A DNA stretch of 64,000 bases from Parabacteroides chongii (GTDB taxonomy: Bacteria; Bacteroidota; Bacteroidia; Bacteroidales; Tannerellaceae): contig NZ_CP120849.1 in NCBI RefSeq assembly GCF_029581355.1, forward strand, positions 2,884,501 to 2,948,500, written 5' to 3'. Below the pieces are notes generated by a model, which saw only the letters and a list, made by a program, of their open reading frames with translations, ran no database searches and was not told the origin of the DNA. A program made the translations under genes and the position numbers. This document shows positions 45,885 to 55,341 of the stretch, in pieces. Each line of letters opens with the position of its first letter. Position 1 is the first letter of the stretch.

Positions 45885-48197
45885 ATGAGAATAAATTTAG
45901 TTAGAGTAGTACTAATTCTTTTCGTTTTAGGCTGCTCCCGGGGAGCATACGCTCAAAAATATAAAGATCCTAAGATTTCAACAGAAGAACGTGTAGACGA
46001 TTTGTTGTCGCGAATGACTCTGGATGAAAAACTTTCTCAGATGGGAATGATCAAATTAGATCAAGCCGGTAAAGGAATGGAGGTAGGTGTGGGAGCTTGC
46101 GAAAGTCCTTTTATTGGGGCCGAAGAGGTTGTCCGTCTTTCTATTAAAGCAAAACGTTTTTTTCGCGACAGTACCCGATTAGGGATTCCTCCCATTCAGA
46201 TAGCTGAATGTTTGCATGGCTTTTTATCACATGGTTCGACTGTTTTTCCACAGGCTATTGCACAAGGAAGTACCTGGAATCCTTCTTTGATCAAAGAGAT
46301 GGCTTCTGTTATTGCATTGGAAGCCAGTAGTGCTGGTGTAGATCAGGCCTTATCTCCTTTATTCGATATTATCAGGGACCCGAGGTATGGGAGGGTTGAA
46401 GAATGTTATGGAGAAGATGCTTATCTTGTGGGAGAGATAGGTAGCGCTTTTGTTTGTGGTATGCAGGGTGATCCTGATCAGACAAAAGAACGGATTGCGG
46501 ATAATAAATTGATGTGTACGGCTAAACATTTTGCAGCCTATTCTGTACCGGTTGCGGGTATAAATCTGGGACCTACATCAATAGGAGAGCGGGAATTGAG
46601 AACATCACATTTACCGGCTTTTCAGAAAGCCGTTCAAGATGCTAATATATATTCTGTGATGCCTTCTTACAATGAGATGGATGGAATAGCAGCCCATGAA
46701 AGTAAGTTTTTGCTGAAACAAGTATTGAGAGATGAATGGGGATTTCAGGGATATGTGTTTTCTGATTACGGAGCAATAGATATGCTTCATTCTTTCCATA
46801 AGACAGCAACCGATCGGAAAGATGCTGCCATGAAAGCGGTAATAGCGGGTGTTGATTTAGATAATACACGTATTAGCTATTTGAGCTTGAAAGAACGCGT
46901 ACAAAGTGGAGAACTTCCGGAAGCAGTGATAGATACATGTGTCAAACGAATTTTGCGTGTCAAATTTAAAGCCGGTCTGTTCGAAAAAAGCTATCCTGAT
47001 CCTAAGGTTACTAAACAGGTAATAGGAAATAAGGAGCATAAGGAATTGACTCAGAGGGTAGCGGAAGAGTCGGTTATCTTGTTGAAGAATGAGGCATCCT
47101 TACTTCCGCTCGATCGAAAATCCTTGAAGTCTATCGCTGTATTAGGGCCTAATGCAGATCAGGTGCAATATGGTGATTATAGCTATACCAAAGATAATGC
47201 ATCCGGGGTGACTGTATTGCAGGGAATAAAGGAACTGGCAGGGAAAGATATCTCGGTAAAATATGCCAAAGGTTGTTCTATTTCGGGGATGAGCAAAGAT
47301 GGCTTTGCTGAAGCTGTTGATGCAGCGAAAGCATCCGACGTTGTCATCTTTGTAATGGGGGAAACAAGTTCTATCCTGTCCGGTATCGGTTGGGGGGATG
47401 AGTCTACCAATAAGACTGAAGACCCCAATACTTGTGGGGAGGGATTTGATGTGACAAATATAGATCCTTATGGTGTACAGCGTGAATTATTACAGGAAAT
47501 ATATAGGTTAGGTAAACCGATTGTTTTGGTTATGGTGCATGGTCGTCCCTGGTCAATCACATGGGAAAAAGATAATATTCCGGCTATTCTGGAAGCTTGG
47601 TACCCGGGTGAAAAAGGGGGGACGGCTATTGCCCGCATTTTGTTTGGTGAAGTAAATCCATCCGGTCGTTTATCTGTAAGTGTTCCTCAAAGTGTAGGAC
47701 ATATCCCTGTATTTTATAATCATAAACCGTCTGGAAGAGGATTTTATCATTCACCGGGAACGACAGATAGACCTGGTCGTGATTATGTTTTTGCCTCTAC
47801 GGATCCATTATTTTCTTTCGGTTTTGGATTGTCTTATACGACGTTTGAGTATTCCGATATGAAAGTGTCAAAGAATAATTTTGGTGCAGCAGATATCGTG
47901 TCTGTCTCTTTAAATGTGACGAATACGGGAAAACGGGAAGGAAAAGAGGTTGCTCAGTTATATTTCCGTGATATCGTAAGTTCTGTATCTGTTCCTGTTA
48001 AGCAATTGATTGGTTTTGAGAAAGTACTATTGGCTCCGGGGGAAACCAAACGTATTACATTTAAAATATCGCCTAAGGATCTGGCTTTGTGGAACGAGGA
48101 TATGCAGTTTGTCACAGAGCCGGGCTTATTTGAAATTATGGCCGGGCGGTCGGCTGATGATATACTTTTAAGAGAAAATATAGAGTATGTTGAATGA
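45885..48197 (+). CDS. Glycoside hydrolase family 3 beta-glycosidase
   Basis: 770 residues, signal peptide ending GAYAQ. It carries the usual motifs DIIRDPRYGRVEECYGEDAY, AKHFAAYS and SDYGAID (nucleophile Asp294). A second domain starts VILLKNEASLLPL, and a fibronectin type III-like end follows (NVTNTGKREGKEVAQLYFRD). It is very similar in layout to the GH3 protein at 32605. It is second in a family A operon behind the beta-helix protein. Its transcript probably ends in the left arm of the giant palindrome, where A6-CGATCG-T6 forms a terminator-like stem. Beta-glucosidase or beta-xylosidase activity is the family expectation. Confidence 0.93.
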   Translation: MRINLVRVVLILFVLGCSRGAYAQKYKDPKISTEERVDDLLSRMTLDEKLSQMGMIKLDQAGKGMEVGVGACESPFIGAEEVVRLSIKAKRFFRDSTRLGIPPIQIAECLHGFLSHGSTVFPQAIAQGSTWNPSLIKEMASVIALEASSAGVDQALSPLFDIIRDPRYGRVEECYGEDAYLVGEIGSAFVCGMQGDPDQTKERIADNKLMCTAKHFAAYSVPVAGINLGPTSIGERELRTSHLPAFQKAVQDANIYSVMPSYNEMDGIAAHESKFLLKQVLRDEWGFQGYVFSDYGAIDMLHSFHKTATDRKDAAMKAVIAGVDLDNTRISYLSLKERVQSGELPEAVIDTCVKRILRVKFKAGLFEKSYPDPKVTKQVIGNKEHKELTQRVAEESVILLKNEASLLPLDRKSLKSIAVLGPNADQVQYGDYSYTKDNASGVTVLQGIKELAGKDISVKYAKGCSISGMSKDGFAEAVDAAKASDVVIFVMGETSSILSGIGWGDESTNKTEDPNTCGEGFDVTNIDPYGVQRELLQEIYRLGKPIVLVMVHGRPWSITWEKDNIPAILEAWYPGEKGGTAIARILFGEVNPSGRLSVSVPQSVGHIPVFYNHKPSGRGFYHSPGTTDRPGRDYVFASTDPLFSFGFGLSYTTFEYSDMKVSKNNFGAADIVSVSLNVTNTGKREGKEVAQLYFRDIVSSVSVPVKQLIGFEKVLLAPGETKRITFKISPKDLALWNEDMQFVTEPGLFEIMAGRSADDILLRENIEYVE

Positions 48198-48244
48198 TAG
48201 GGATAGATAGTGATTTGAGGGTTGTACTATACTGTTAATAGGAG

Positions 48245-48430
48245 ATGACTAGAAAAAACGATCGTTTTTTTTAGTCACGTTTTCCTCTCTTTGTATTTTA
48301 TATGAAAAAACGACAACTATCTACAAATCAATAATATATATTATTGATTTGTAGATAGTTGTCGTTTTTTCATATAAAATACACAGAGAGGAAAACGTGA
48401 CTAAAAAAAACGATCCTTTTTTCTAGTCAT
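48245..48430. repeat. Giant near-perfect palindrome, two 93-bp arms, no spacer
   Basis: The sequence is its own reverse complement about a centre between 48337 and 48338. Arms run 48245-48337 and 48338-48430 with only two mismatches (48259/48416 and 48291/48384). Each arm carries a smaller inverted repeat at its outer end; the left one has a perfect AAAAAACGATCGTTTTTT at 48253-48270 and could terminate the GH3 transcript. No open reading frame or transposase motif is present. It separates the GH3 gene from the second SusC. Transcribed, it would fold into one very long hairpin. It may be a MITE-like element, a fold-back structure, or an assembly artefact. Confidence 0.9.
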
Positions 48431-48474
48431 TTCTTGATGTGGTGGATATTTTTTAATATTTAAATTTAATAGTA

Positions 48475-51400
48475 ATGAGAAAGACGACTTTGTTAAGTGT
48501 TTGTCTACCTTTACTTTTTGCCAATGTACTTCCGTCAATAGCGGATAATGGTAAATCGTTGGAAATAGAAGGTGTGACAAGGATTGATCAAGCAGGTAAG
48601 ACGGTTATGGGTAAAGTAACTGATGCTAATGGAGAACCATTGATTGGTGTAACCATTTTCTTGAAAGGAAATCCGGGAAAAGGAACGATTACGGATATTG
48701 ATGGGAAATATACCATCTCGGTTCCTGCCGGTGAAGAACTGGTGTTTTCAAGTATCGGGTATGTAAAACAGACATTGGCTGTTAACTCAGGAACCTTGGA
48801 TGTTGTGATGAAAGAAGATACTCAAAAATTGGATGAGGTGGTTGTTGTCGGATATGGTACGACTACCAAACGTTCAATGATTGCTTCTGTATCCTCTGTT
48901 GACTCAGAAGAACTTACAACACTTCCGATTGCGAATATGTCGAAGGGGTTGGCCGGACGTGCTCCCGGTTTGATTGTAAAAACATCCGGTGGTGGTATCA
49001 ATAATAAGGCACAGATCAGTATCCGTGGGGGGAGTACGCCGCTGGTGGTTATTGATGGGGTTATTCGTAATTATGATGACTTTATCCAAATGCCTTCGGA
49101 AGATATCGAATCGCTTAGTTTGTTGAAAGATGCTTCGGCCACAGCGGTGTATGGTTCGCGTGCAGCCGATGGTATCATTCAGATTACAACAAAGAAAGGT
49201 AAAAGCGGTAAGGCGTATATTGAATATAATTTCAATATGAGTATGGCTGAACCTGCTTATTGGAAAGAACGTTTGGACTCATGGGATCGTGCGGAATATG
49301 CTAATATTGCGAAGAGAAATGATGGACTGCCGGATTCATTTAGTGCCGAACGAATTCAAAAGATGCGTGATGGTAGTGATCCGTTACAGAATAACAATAC
49401 AAATTATCGGGATCTGGTACTTCGTCGTTTTGCACCCCAAAGTTCTCATGGAATCCGCATGACTGGTGGAACAGAGGCTAATAATTATTATGTGTCGTTG
49501 AATCATTTGGATCAAGAGTCGTTATTTAAAAATAATAATTACAATATGCAGCGTACAAACTTCCGTTTGAGTCAAAGTTCGTTGATAAAATCAATAGGTT
49601 TGAAGACTACGGCGACATTAGATGGGTACTTGCAGAAAGAGACGGAGCCATATTCTTCTCGTTGTGAAGACATTTGGGCATATTTTAGTCATATTCAGAA
49701 TTCAACTCCATTATTACCTGCTGTAAATAAATACGGATTACCTTATGATTCTCCAGGAAATTCAGTTGTTGAGCTTGCTAAAGATAATGGATATAAAAAT
49801 AAGGATGAAAAAACAGTTAATGGTAATTTGAAATTAGAATGGGCTGTGCCTTGGGTAAAGGGTTTGAATTTGAGTGCTACAGGTAATTATCGTTATGGGT
49901 TAACGACTTATAAACAATGGCGTAAGGATGCTGCTGCATACGATTGGGATTCGAAAGAACCGAAATATGCGGGACTACCTATGTTGTATAACAAGACAGA
50001 TTATGGATATACCTGGACGACTCAGTTCTTCGCTAATTACACTAATACTTTTGGAAAACATACTATTAGTGCATTGGCAGGGTATGAAGCGACTTACGGA
50101 TATTCAAATTCTTATTGGTTGCAACGTGAAAATTATAAGTTCCCTATTGACCAAATTAACGTAGGACCGGAAGATACTCAAAAAAATGGAGGTAGTGAAA
50201 GTGAAGCCGGACGTGCCGGATGGGTTGGTCAGGTGAAGTATAATTATGACAATAAATATTTCGTGGAAGGTAGTTTGCGTTATGACGGATCTGATAATTT
50301 CCCTGCAGATCGCCGGTGGGGAACATTCTTTTCTGCTTCTTTAGGCTGGTCAATTGCAGATGAGGCTTTTATGGAATCACTTGTAGAAAAGAATATTTTC
50401 AATCAGTTGAAATTACGAGCTTCTTACGGTCAGGTCGGTTTGGACAACTGGGGAGATGAAAACAATCCATTCCATATTGGGCGTTTTGAATATTTGACTT
50501 CTTATTCTTTGAACAATAAAGCGTATGTGCTGAATGGAGCTTATGTCCCGGGATTCTCTGAAGGAGGTATACCCTCACCGGATATTTCTTGGTTTACTAC
50601 AGACCAATTTGATGCCGGATTCGATTTTTCATCTTTAAATAATCGTTTATATGGGTCTGTAGATTATTTCTTTTATAAAACGCATGGATTCTTGTATGCT
50701 CCGAATCAAGTTGATGTAGGATATACTGATCCGCTTGGTATGTCTTTACCGCGTATATCTACGAATGGTGAACATCGTCGTGCCGGATTTGATTTGTCTT
50801 TGGGATGGCGTGATCATGTCGGAGATTTTACGTACGATATTACTGCCAATATGACACGATTTGATCAGCTTTGGGCTTTTGATCCGTCGGAATCCGTATC
50901 GAATGTAATGAATCCTTATAAAAGAAGTTCGCAGCAGAAAGGATATTATGGTAATTTGTATCGGAATTTAGGTTTTTATACGGATGCGAATGATGTGTTG
51001 AATAGTGTGAAACGTCTAGGTTCTTATGACCTGACTGCTGGCGACTTGAAATATGCAGATTTTAACGGAGATGGCAAAATTGATGATTCAGATATGGTTC
51101 GTTCGGGTAAAAACAGTTTTCCACGTATGAACTATGGTATCAATATAAAGTTAGGATATAAAGGATTCTTCTTGAATATGTTGTTCCAGGGTGCTAGTCG
51201 TTTTGACATGTATATTTCGGGAACAGCTGCCATGAATGGAGGACAAACCGGTGAATTTCCGGTTATCTATGATTATCAGACAGATTATTGGCGGCCGGAT
51301 AATACGGATGCCCGTTATCCACGCTTGATGTCGAGTGCCGGTTTGAATGGAAATAACAATTACGAAGCAAGTGACTTCTGGTTGGTTAATGGTGCATTTT

Positions 51401-51615
51401 TACGTATGAAAGACTTTTCTTTCGGATACGACTTTAAGCGTTTGTTGAAAAATGTGAATTGGATTTCAAAAGCCAATTTGGCTATTTCCGGACAGAATTT
51501 ATTTACGATTTCGGAAGCAATCAAGTATGGACTTGATCCGGAAGAGTCATCAACTGAACGGTACGGTTATCCGAATGAAAGAATATATGCGGTTAGTTTG
51601 AGTGTTGGATTTTAA
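48475..51615 (+). CDS. SusC/RagA-like TonB-dependent transporter without STN domain
   Basis: 1046 residues. Signal peptide to about residue 24, then a carboxypeptidase D-like domain (VMGKVTDANGEPLIGVTIFL). The TonB-box segment KLDEVVVVGYGTT and the plug (ISIRGGSTPLVVIDGVIR, KDASATAVYGSRAADGII) follow. The barrel ends YAVSLSVGF. Unlike the SusC at 10834 it has no STN domain and no sigma/anti-sigma pair beside it, so control must come from elsewhere. The 93-bp-arm palindrome lies immediately upstream (44 bp) and no TAnnTTTG box was found between them. It forms a surface import complex with the SusD 13 bp downstream. Confidence 0.95.
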   Translation: MRKTTLLSVCLPLLFANVLPSIADNGKSLEIEGVTRIDQAGKTVMGKVTDANGEPLIGVTIFLKGNPGKGTITDIDGKYTISVPAGEELVFSSIGYVKQTLAVNSGTLDVVMKEDTQKLDEVVVVGYGTTTKRSMIASVSSVDSEELTTLPIANMSKGLAGRAPGLIVKTSGGGINNKAQISIRGGSTPLVVIDGVIRNYDDFIQMPSEDIESLSLLKDASATAVYGSRAADGIIQITTKKGKSGKAYIEYNFNMSMAEPAYWKERLDSWDRAEYANIAKRNDGLPDSFSAERIQKMRDGSDPLQNNNTNYRDLVLRRFAPQSSHGIRMTGGTEANNYYVSLNHLDQESLFKNNNYNMQRTNFRLSQSSLIKSIGLKTTATLDGYLQKETEPYSSRCEDIWAYFSHIQNSTPLLPAVNKYGLPYDSPGNSVVELAKDNGYKNKDEKTVNGNLKLEWAVPWVKGLNLSATGNYRYGLTTYKQWRKDAAAYDWDSKEPKYAGLPMLYNKTDYGYTWTTQFFANYTNTFGKHTISALAGYEATYGYSNSYWLQRENYKFPIDQINVGPEDTQKNGGSESEAGRAGWVGQVKYNYDNKYFVEGSLRYDGSDNFPADRRWGTFFSASLGWSIADEAFMESLVEKNIFNQLKLRASYGQVGLDNWGDENNPFHIGRFEYLTSYSLNNKAYVLNGAYVPGFSEGGIPSPDISWFTTDQFDAGFDFSSLNNRLYGSVDYFFYKTHGFLYAPNQVDVGYTDPLGMSLPRISTNGEHRRAGFDLSLGWRDHVGDFTYDITANMTRFDQLWAFDPSESVSNVMNPYKRSSQQKGYYGNLYRNLGFYTDANDVLNSVKRLGSYDLTAGDLKYADFNGDGKIDDSDMVRSGKNSFPRMNYGINIKLGYKGFFLNMLFQGASRFDMYISGTAAMNGGQTGEFPVIYDYQTDYWRPDNTDARYPRLMSSAGLNGNNNYEASDFWLVNGAFLRMKDFSFGYDFKRLLKNVNWISKANLAISGQNLFTISEAIKYGLDPEESSTERYGYPNERIYAVSLSVGF

Positions 51616-51628
51616 TGATGTATGAATT

Positions 51629-53563
51629 ATGAATAAATATCAAAAAATAGGTTTCGCATGTTTAGCAGGATTGAGTATTTTATCTTCCTGCGACGTGATG
51701 GATACGGAACCTTTTGAAACATATAGTGAAGATTTGGTTTGGAGTTCAAAAGAAACGGTAGATGCTTTTGTGATAGAGACTTATCCGGGTACGATTGCCA
51801 ATAATTTTGCTGGAGGATGTGGTAGTTGGGAGTCTTTGACACCTAATGGTGCACAATGCGATCAGGTTGGTAACTCGATTAATACCAAAGCAACAGAAAC
51901 AGGAATCGATGCATATACAGATTATGGTTTCGGACGTTTTGGTGAACAGCGTCGTTGCAATATGGTTTTGGAAAAGGTGGCTGAGTCTACAGTATTGACC
52001 GAGTTGCAAAAAAAGGAATTGACTGCAGAAGCGCATTATTTGAGAGGCGCATTATGGTTTGATATGACTCGTAAAATGGGACGTTTTGTGCCGATAGACA
52101 AAGTTCTCGATCAGAATGATACGGAAGCTTTTAAGACCCCGGCTACAGCCAGTGTTGAGGAGAGCTATCGTTTGGTGATGGAAGAATTGGATCTGGCTGT
52201 TGAAGGTCTTCCTGAAACATCGGATCAAGGACGTGCAAACAGATATGCTGCTTTAGCCTTACGTAGTCGTGCAGCTCTTCAGGCTTACGCTTATACGAAA
52301 GATAGTAAATACTTGGATGTGGTGATTAATTCATCTAACGAAGTGATCAATTCTGGACAATATACGCTTGCTGATAATTATGGTGATATATTTGATGAGA
52401 ACTCACCCAATGACAATGAAATTATATTGGCTCGTTATTATTTGGATAAAGATGCTACAGTGGGCTCTTTTGAGGAGATGATTTTAGCTTTACCTAATTT
52501 GCCTGGTGATGATGTGAAAAATGGTAGTAGTAATGGTGAGAATACATTGGATCCAAATGTAAAAACCTTTGACGGATGGGGGATGTATTGGCCAACACAG
52601 GATTTAGTAGATCAATACTTGGCTATTGATGAAAAAACGGGTGAAGCAAAAGTTTGGTATGAAACCTCTCAGTATTTGGATAATATAGAAACTATTCCTT
52701 CGGAAGGATTAGGATTAGGAGGTATTGAGGTGTTCAAGCGTTTTGACGGAGAAACCCGTAATTTGCCGACTGCTAATGATTTGATTACCGGACGTACTGA
52801 TTACCCGCTATTCAAGCAAGTAGGTAAAGTAAAAAGTAGTTCTAATAGAACAGTCACAGATATCATGTACAACAACCGAGACAAACGTATGGATGCTACT
52901 GTTATCCGTGATATGTCTGAGTTTTGGGGGTTGACAATGACGTTAAATATGGGTGGAAACGCTTCCCAAGGAGTTCGATCAAAAGAAGACGGTGGATGGT
53001 ACACAACGACAACAGGTTATTATTGGCGGAAAAACACTGTGAAGCCAGATCCTCGTGCATTTGCTTCTGTAAAAATCAATTTCCATTATGTGATAGCCCG
53101 TTTGGGTGAGATGTATATGAATATGGCAGAAGCATATCTATTGAAAGGTGATGTGACAAAAGCTGTAGAAATGTTGAATGTAACTCGTGTTAAGCATGGT
53201 GGTTTACCTCCTTCGAATGCGGCAACATTGAATGATGCCTGGACTGATTATTTGAGGGAACGTCGTGTTGAGATGGCATATGAAAACGGAGATATTTATT
53301 TCAGCTATTTGCGTTGGGGTAAATATGGTGGTGCTAGTAATTATGGTCGTGCTTCAGGTGATGTAATTAAAGACTTAAATGCTCCTGTATATAAAATAGG
53401 AATTACCAGTGACCGGAAATCTTTCTGTGTAGGACAGCTTACTTTGTTGAATAGCTGGAACCGCAATTTCACGACACGTCGTTATTTATTTCCGATACCG
53501 CAAGGCGCAATAGATAAACGTGCGGCAGATGGAATTATTGATAAACAAAATGAAGGTTGGTAA
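51629..53563 (+). CDS. SusD/RagB-like surface glycan-binding lipoprotein
   Basis: 644 residues, lipobox ending at Cys21 (SILSSC) followed by DVMDTEP. TPR-like helices appear in LTAEAHYLRGALWFDMTRKMG, which aligns with the family's FLRALYYFxLVRxxG segment, and the C-terminal YLRERRVEMAYENGD is the usual SusD signature. It ends with FPIPQGAID, also typical. It binds glycan at the cell surface for the SusC encoded just upstream. A small lipoprotein gene follows after 18 bp. Ligand unknown; the neighbouring GH89 and beta-helix enzymes suggest a complex host or plant glycan. Confidence 0.94.
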   Translation: MNKYQKIGFACLAGLSILSSCDVMDTEPFETYSEDLVWSSKETVDAFVIETYPGTIANNFAGGCGSWESLTPNGAQCDQVGNSINTKATETGIDAYTDYGFGRFGEQRRCNMVLEKVAESTVLTELQKKELTAEAHYLRGALWFDMTRKMGRFVPIDKVLDQNDTEAFKTPATASVEESYRLVMEELDLAVEGLPETSDQGRANRYAALALRSRAALQAYAYTKDSKYLDVVINSSNEVINSGQYTLADNYGDIFDENSPNDNEIILARYYLDKDATVGSFEEMILALPNLPGDDVKNGSSNGENTLDPNVKTFDGWGMYWPTQDLVDQYLAIDEKTGEAKVWYETSQYLDNIETIPSEGLGLGGIEVFKRFDGETRNLPTANDLITGRTDYPLFKQVGKVKSSSNRTVTDIMYNNRDKRMDATVIRDMSEFWGLTMTLNMGGNASQGVRSKEDGGWYTTTTGYYWRKNTVKPDPRAFASVKINFHYVIARLGEMYMNMAEAYLLKGDVTKAVEMLNVTRVKHGGLPPSNAATLNDAWTDYLRERRVEMAYENGDIYFSYLRWGKYGGASNYGRASGDVIKDLNAPVYKIGITSDRKSFCVGQLTLLNSWNRNFTTRRYLFPIPQGAIDKRAADGIIDKQNEGW

Positions 53564-53581
53564 TAATTAATTGTTTTGAAT

Positions 53582-54049
53582 ATGAAAAAAGTGATTTATA
53601 ATTTGTTGTTGACATTGATGATGTTTTCATTTACATCTTGTCTGACCAGTGGCTTAGACGAACTGGATGTGTATGATGGGGCAGACATCACCTCGGTTAG
53701 TGCTGTGGCTTATCGCTACATAAGTGATGAAAAGTCTCCGGCTTCAGGTCAAAATATTGTTAAGGAGGTAAATTTGACTTTTACTTCAGATATTGATACT
53801 GATGCTGCAACCGTAAAGATTACTGTATCTGTACCGGAAAATTTTCCGGAGGCAGAGTTGGGTAATTTATCTACATCTAATATCATGGTAGCAGTAGGGC
53901 TTTCTACCGCGGCACGAATCAGTCCGTTAAATGGTTCTCCGACTTTGGGTGTTCCCGGTGATTGGAGTAAGCCCAATACATATGTGGTAGATGCTGCAAA
54001 TGGAACCAGGAAAAATTGGACAATAGAAGTAATGAGTTTAATGAAATAG
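53582..54049 (+). CDS. Small lipoprotein, DUF5018-like, third member of the susCD operon
   Basis: 155 residues from ATG 53582; an upstream in-frame TTG at 53576 adds only two residues and is less likely. The lipobox ends at Cys20 (SFTSC). The mature part is one beta-sandwich-like domain (VKEVNLTFTSDIDTDAATVKI to NGTRKNWTIEVMSLMK), whose end resembles DUF5018-type domains found beside susCD pairs. It probably acts as an accessory surface glycan-binding or assembly protein. It is closed by a terminator 20 bp after the stop codon. Domain name is by resemblance only. Confidence 0.7.
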   Translation: MKKVIYNLLLTLMMFSFTSCLTSGLDELDVYDGADITSVSAVAYRYISDEKSPASGQNIVKEVNLTFTSDIDTDAATVKITVSVPENFPEAELGNLSTSNIMVAVGLSTAARISPLNGSPTLGVPGDWSKPNTYVVDAANGTRKNWTIEVMSLMK

Positions 54050-54068
54050 TTAACTTCTTATGAAAAAG

Positions 54069-54110
54069 CGGGTAGTCATTATTAAGTTGATTTTGGCTAC
54101 TCGTTTTTTA
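54069..54110 (+). terminator. Intrinsic terminator of the second susCD operon
   Basis: CGGGTAGTC (54069-54077) pairs with GGCTACTCG (54095-54103) with two G-U pairs in RNA, followed by TTTTTTA. Confidence 0.75.
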
Positions 54111-54120
54111 TTGGTAATAG

Positions 54121-54180
54121 TTTGAAATAGTGCTGTAATATTAGTTTATACATTGTTAGGATTTCTATTTTTTATATTTG
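54121..54180 (+). promoter_or_regulatory. Family B promoter/operator, copy 3 (HGSNAT-like/GH89 operon)
   Basis: TTTGAAATAGTGCTGTAATA at 54121-54140, a 32-bp gap, then -7 box TATATTTG at 54173-54180. It matches the two copies around 40.5 and 41.5 kb in 16 of 20 operator positions and in exact spacing. Confidence 0.78.
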
Positions 54181-54204
54181 TAAGGTAAATAATAAACTTA
54201 TAAT

Positions 54205-55326
54205 ATGAGCGATAAGCAAATAAGGTTAGAATCTCTTGATATCTTGCGGGGAGCAGATCTCTTTTTGTTGGTATGTTTTCAACCTGTATTTATGCGTTTG
54301 GCACAAGCGTTAGGAAAAGATAGTTGGGTTGGTGAAATTTATCAATCTGTTTTTACGCATGTAGAATGGGAAGGGTTTCATCTTTGGGATCAGATAATGC
54401 CCTTGTTCCTTTTTATGGCAGGAACCTCTATCCCTTATGCTCTTTCGAAATACAAACGGGGGGAAGGCAAAATCGGATCATTGATTTGGAGAGTGTCGAA
54501 AAGAGTCATTCTACTTTGGATATTCGGAGCAATTGTACAGGGTAATTTGCTTGATTTAAATATAGATACGCTTTATCTCTATACCGACACTTTACAAGCA
54601 ATCGCAATGGGTTATTTGTTTTCCGTTATTTTGTTTCTTTTACTTCCCACTCAATTCCTATTCATAGCTTTTTTGCTGTTACCGATCGTTTATACAACCG
54701 GAATGATATTGATGGGTGGCTACACACCGGGAGATAATCTAGCTGAAAAGATAGATCAAATAATACTAGGACGTTTTTTATATGGGGCTACAGTTTCCGA
54801 GACGGGAAATATTATCTTTGCTGAATGGTATCACATTAGTTGGATTTACAGTACTTTGAATTTTACAGCAACCGTGATGAGTGGTGTATTGACAGGATGT
54901 GTGCTGAAGTCGGAAATATCAGCTAAAAACAAAATGAGATTTTTAGCTTTCGGAGGAGGAGTTTCTTTGATGCTTGCATTCGGGTTATCTTTTGCAGAAC
55001 CGGTGATAAAGAGACTTTGGACAAGTTCGATGATGTTTTTATCGTCAGGTATTTCAATATTGTTAATGCTCGTTTTTTACTATTATGTCGACATGCGTAA
55101 ACAATGGGGTTGTTTTAGATGGCTTAAAATATATGGAATGAACTCTATTTTGGCTTATATGCTCTTTTTTACTTTAAATACTGATTCTCTCCGCCAATAT
55201 TGGCTACATGGATTTGAATCCTTTATAGGTGATTTTTATCTTGTTTTGCTTGAAGCAGCTCATGTTGCGATTGTTTGGTTTATTCTGTGGGTATGTTACA
55301 AGCAACGGTTATTTTTGAAAGTATAA
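54205..55326 (+). CDS. DUF5009 / HGSNAT-like multi-pass membrane acyltransferase
   Basis: 373 residues with about ten membrane segments and no cleaved signal peptide. The start RLESLDILRGADLFLL and the segment WDQIMPLFLFMAGTSIPYAL are typical of the family related to lysosomal heparan-alpha-glucosaminide N-acetyltransferase. That enzyme moves an acetyl group across a membrane onto terminal glucosamine. The next gene, 15 bp on, encodes a GH89 alpha-N-acetylglucosaminidase, the enzyme that acts directly after HGSNAT in heparan sulfate breakdown. The pair therefore suggests N-acetylation of a terminal alpha-glucosamine followed by its release. The acetyltransferase role is inference from family and neighbour. 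Family B promoter upstream. Confidence 0.85.
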   Translation: MSDKQIRLESLDILRGADLFLLVCFQPVFMRLAQALGKDSWVGEIYQSVFTHVEWEGFHLWDQIMPLFLFMAGTSIPYALSKYKRGEGKIGSLIWRVSKRVILLWIFGAIVQGNLLDLNIDTLYLYTDTLQAIAMGYLFSVILFLLLPTQFLFIAFLLLPIVYTTGMILMGGYTPGDNLAEKIDQIILGRFLYGATVSETGNIIFAEWYHISWIYSTLNFTATVMSGVLTGCVLKSEISAKNKMRFLAFGGGVSLMLAFGLSFAEPVIKRLWTSSMMFLSSGISILLMLVFYYYVDMRKQWGCFRWLKIYGMNSILAYMLFFTLNTDSLRQYWLHGFESFIGDFYLVLLEAAHVAIVWFILWVCYKQRLFLKV

Positions 55327-55341
55327 ACAATTTATAAAGCA

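Noticed and set aside
48245..48430. Insertion sequence or transposon end
   Set aside because: No transposase, no target-site duplication recognised, and the arms are contiguous without a cargo segment; kept as a palindrome of unknown origin.
48245..48430. Invertible promoter cassette
   Set aside because: There is no spacer between the arms to invert and no recombinase gene nearby; inversion would leave the sequence almost unchanged.
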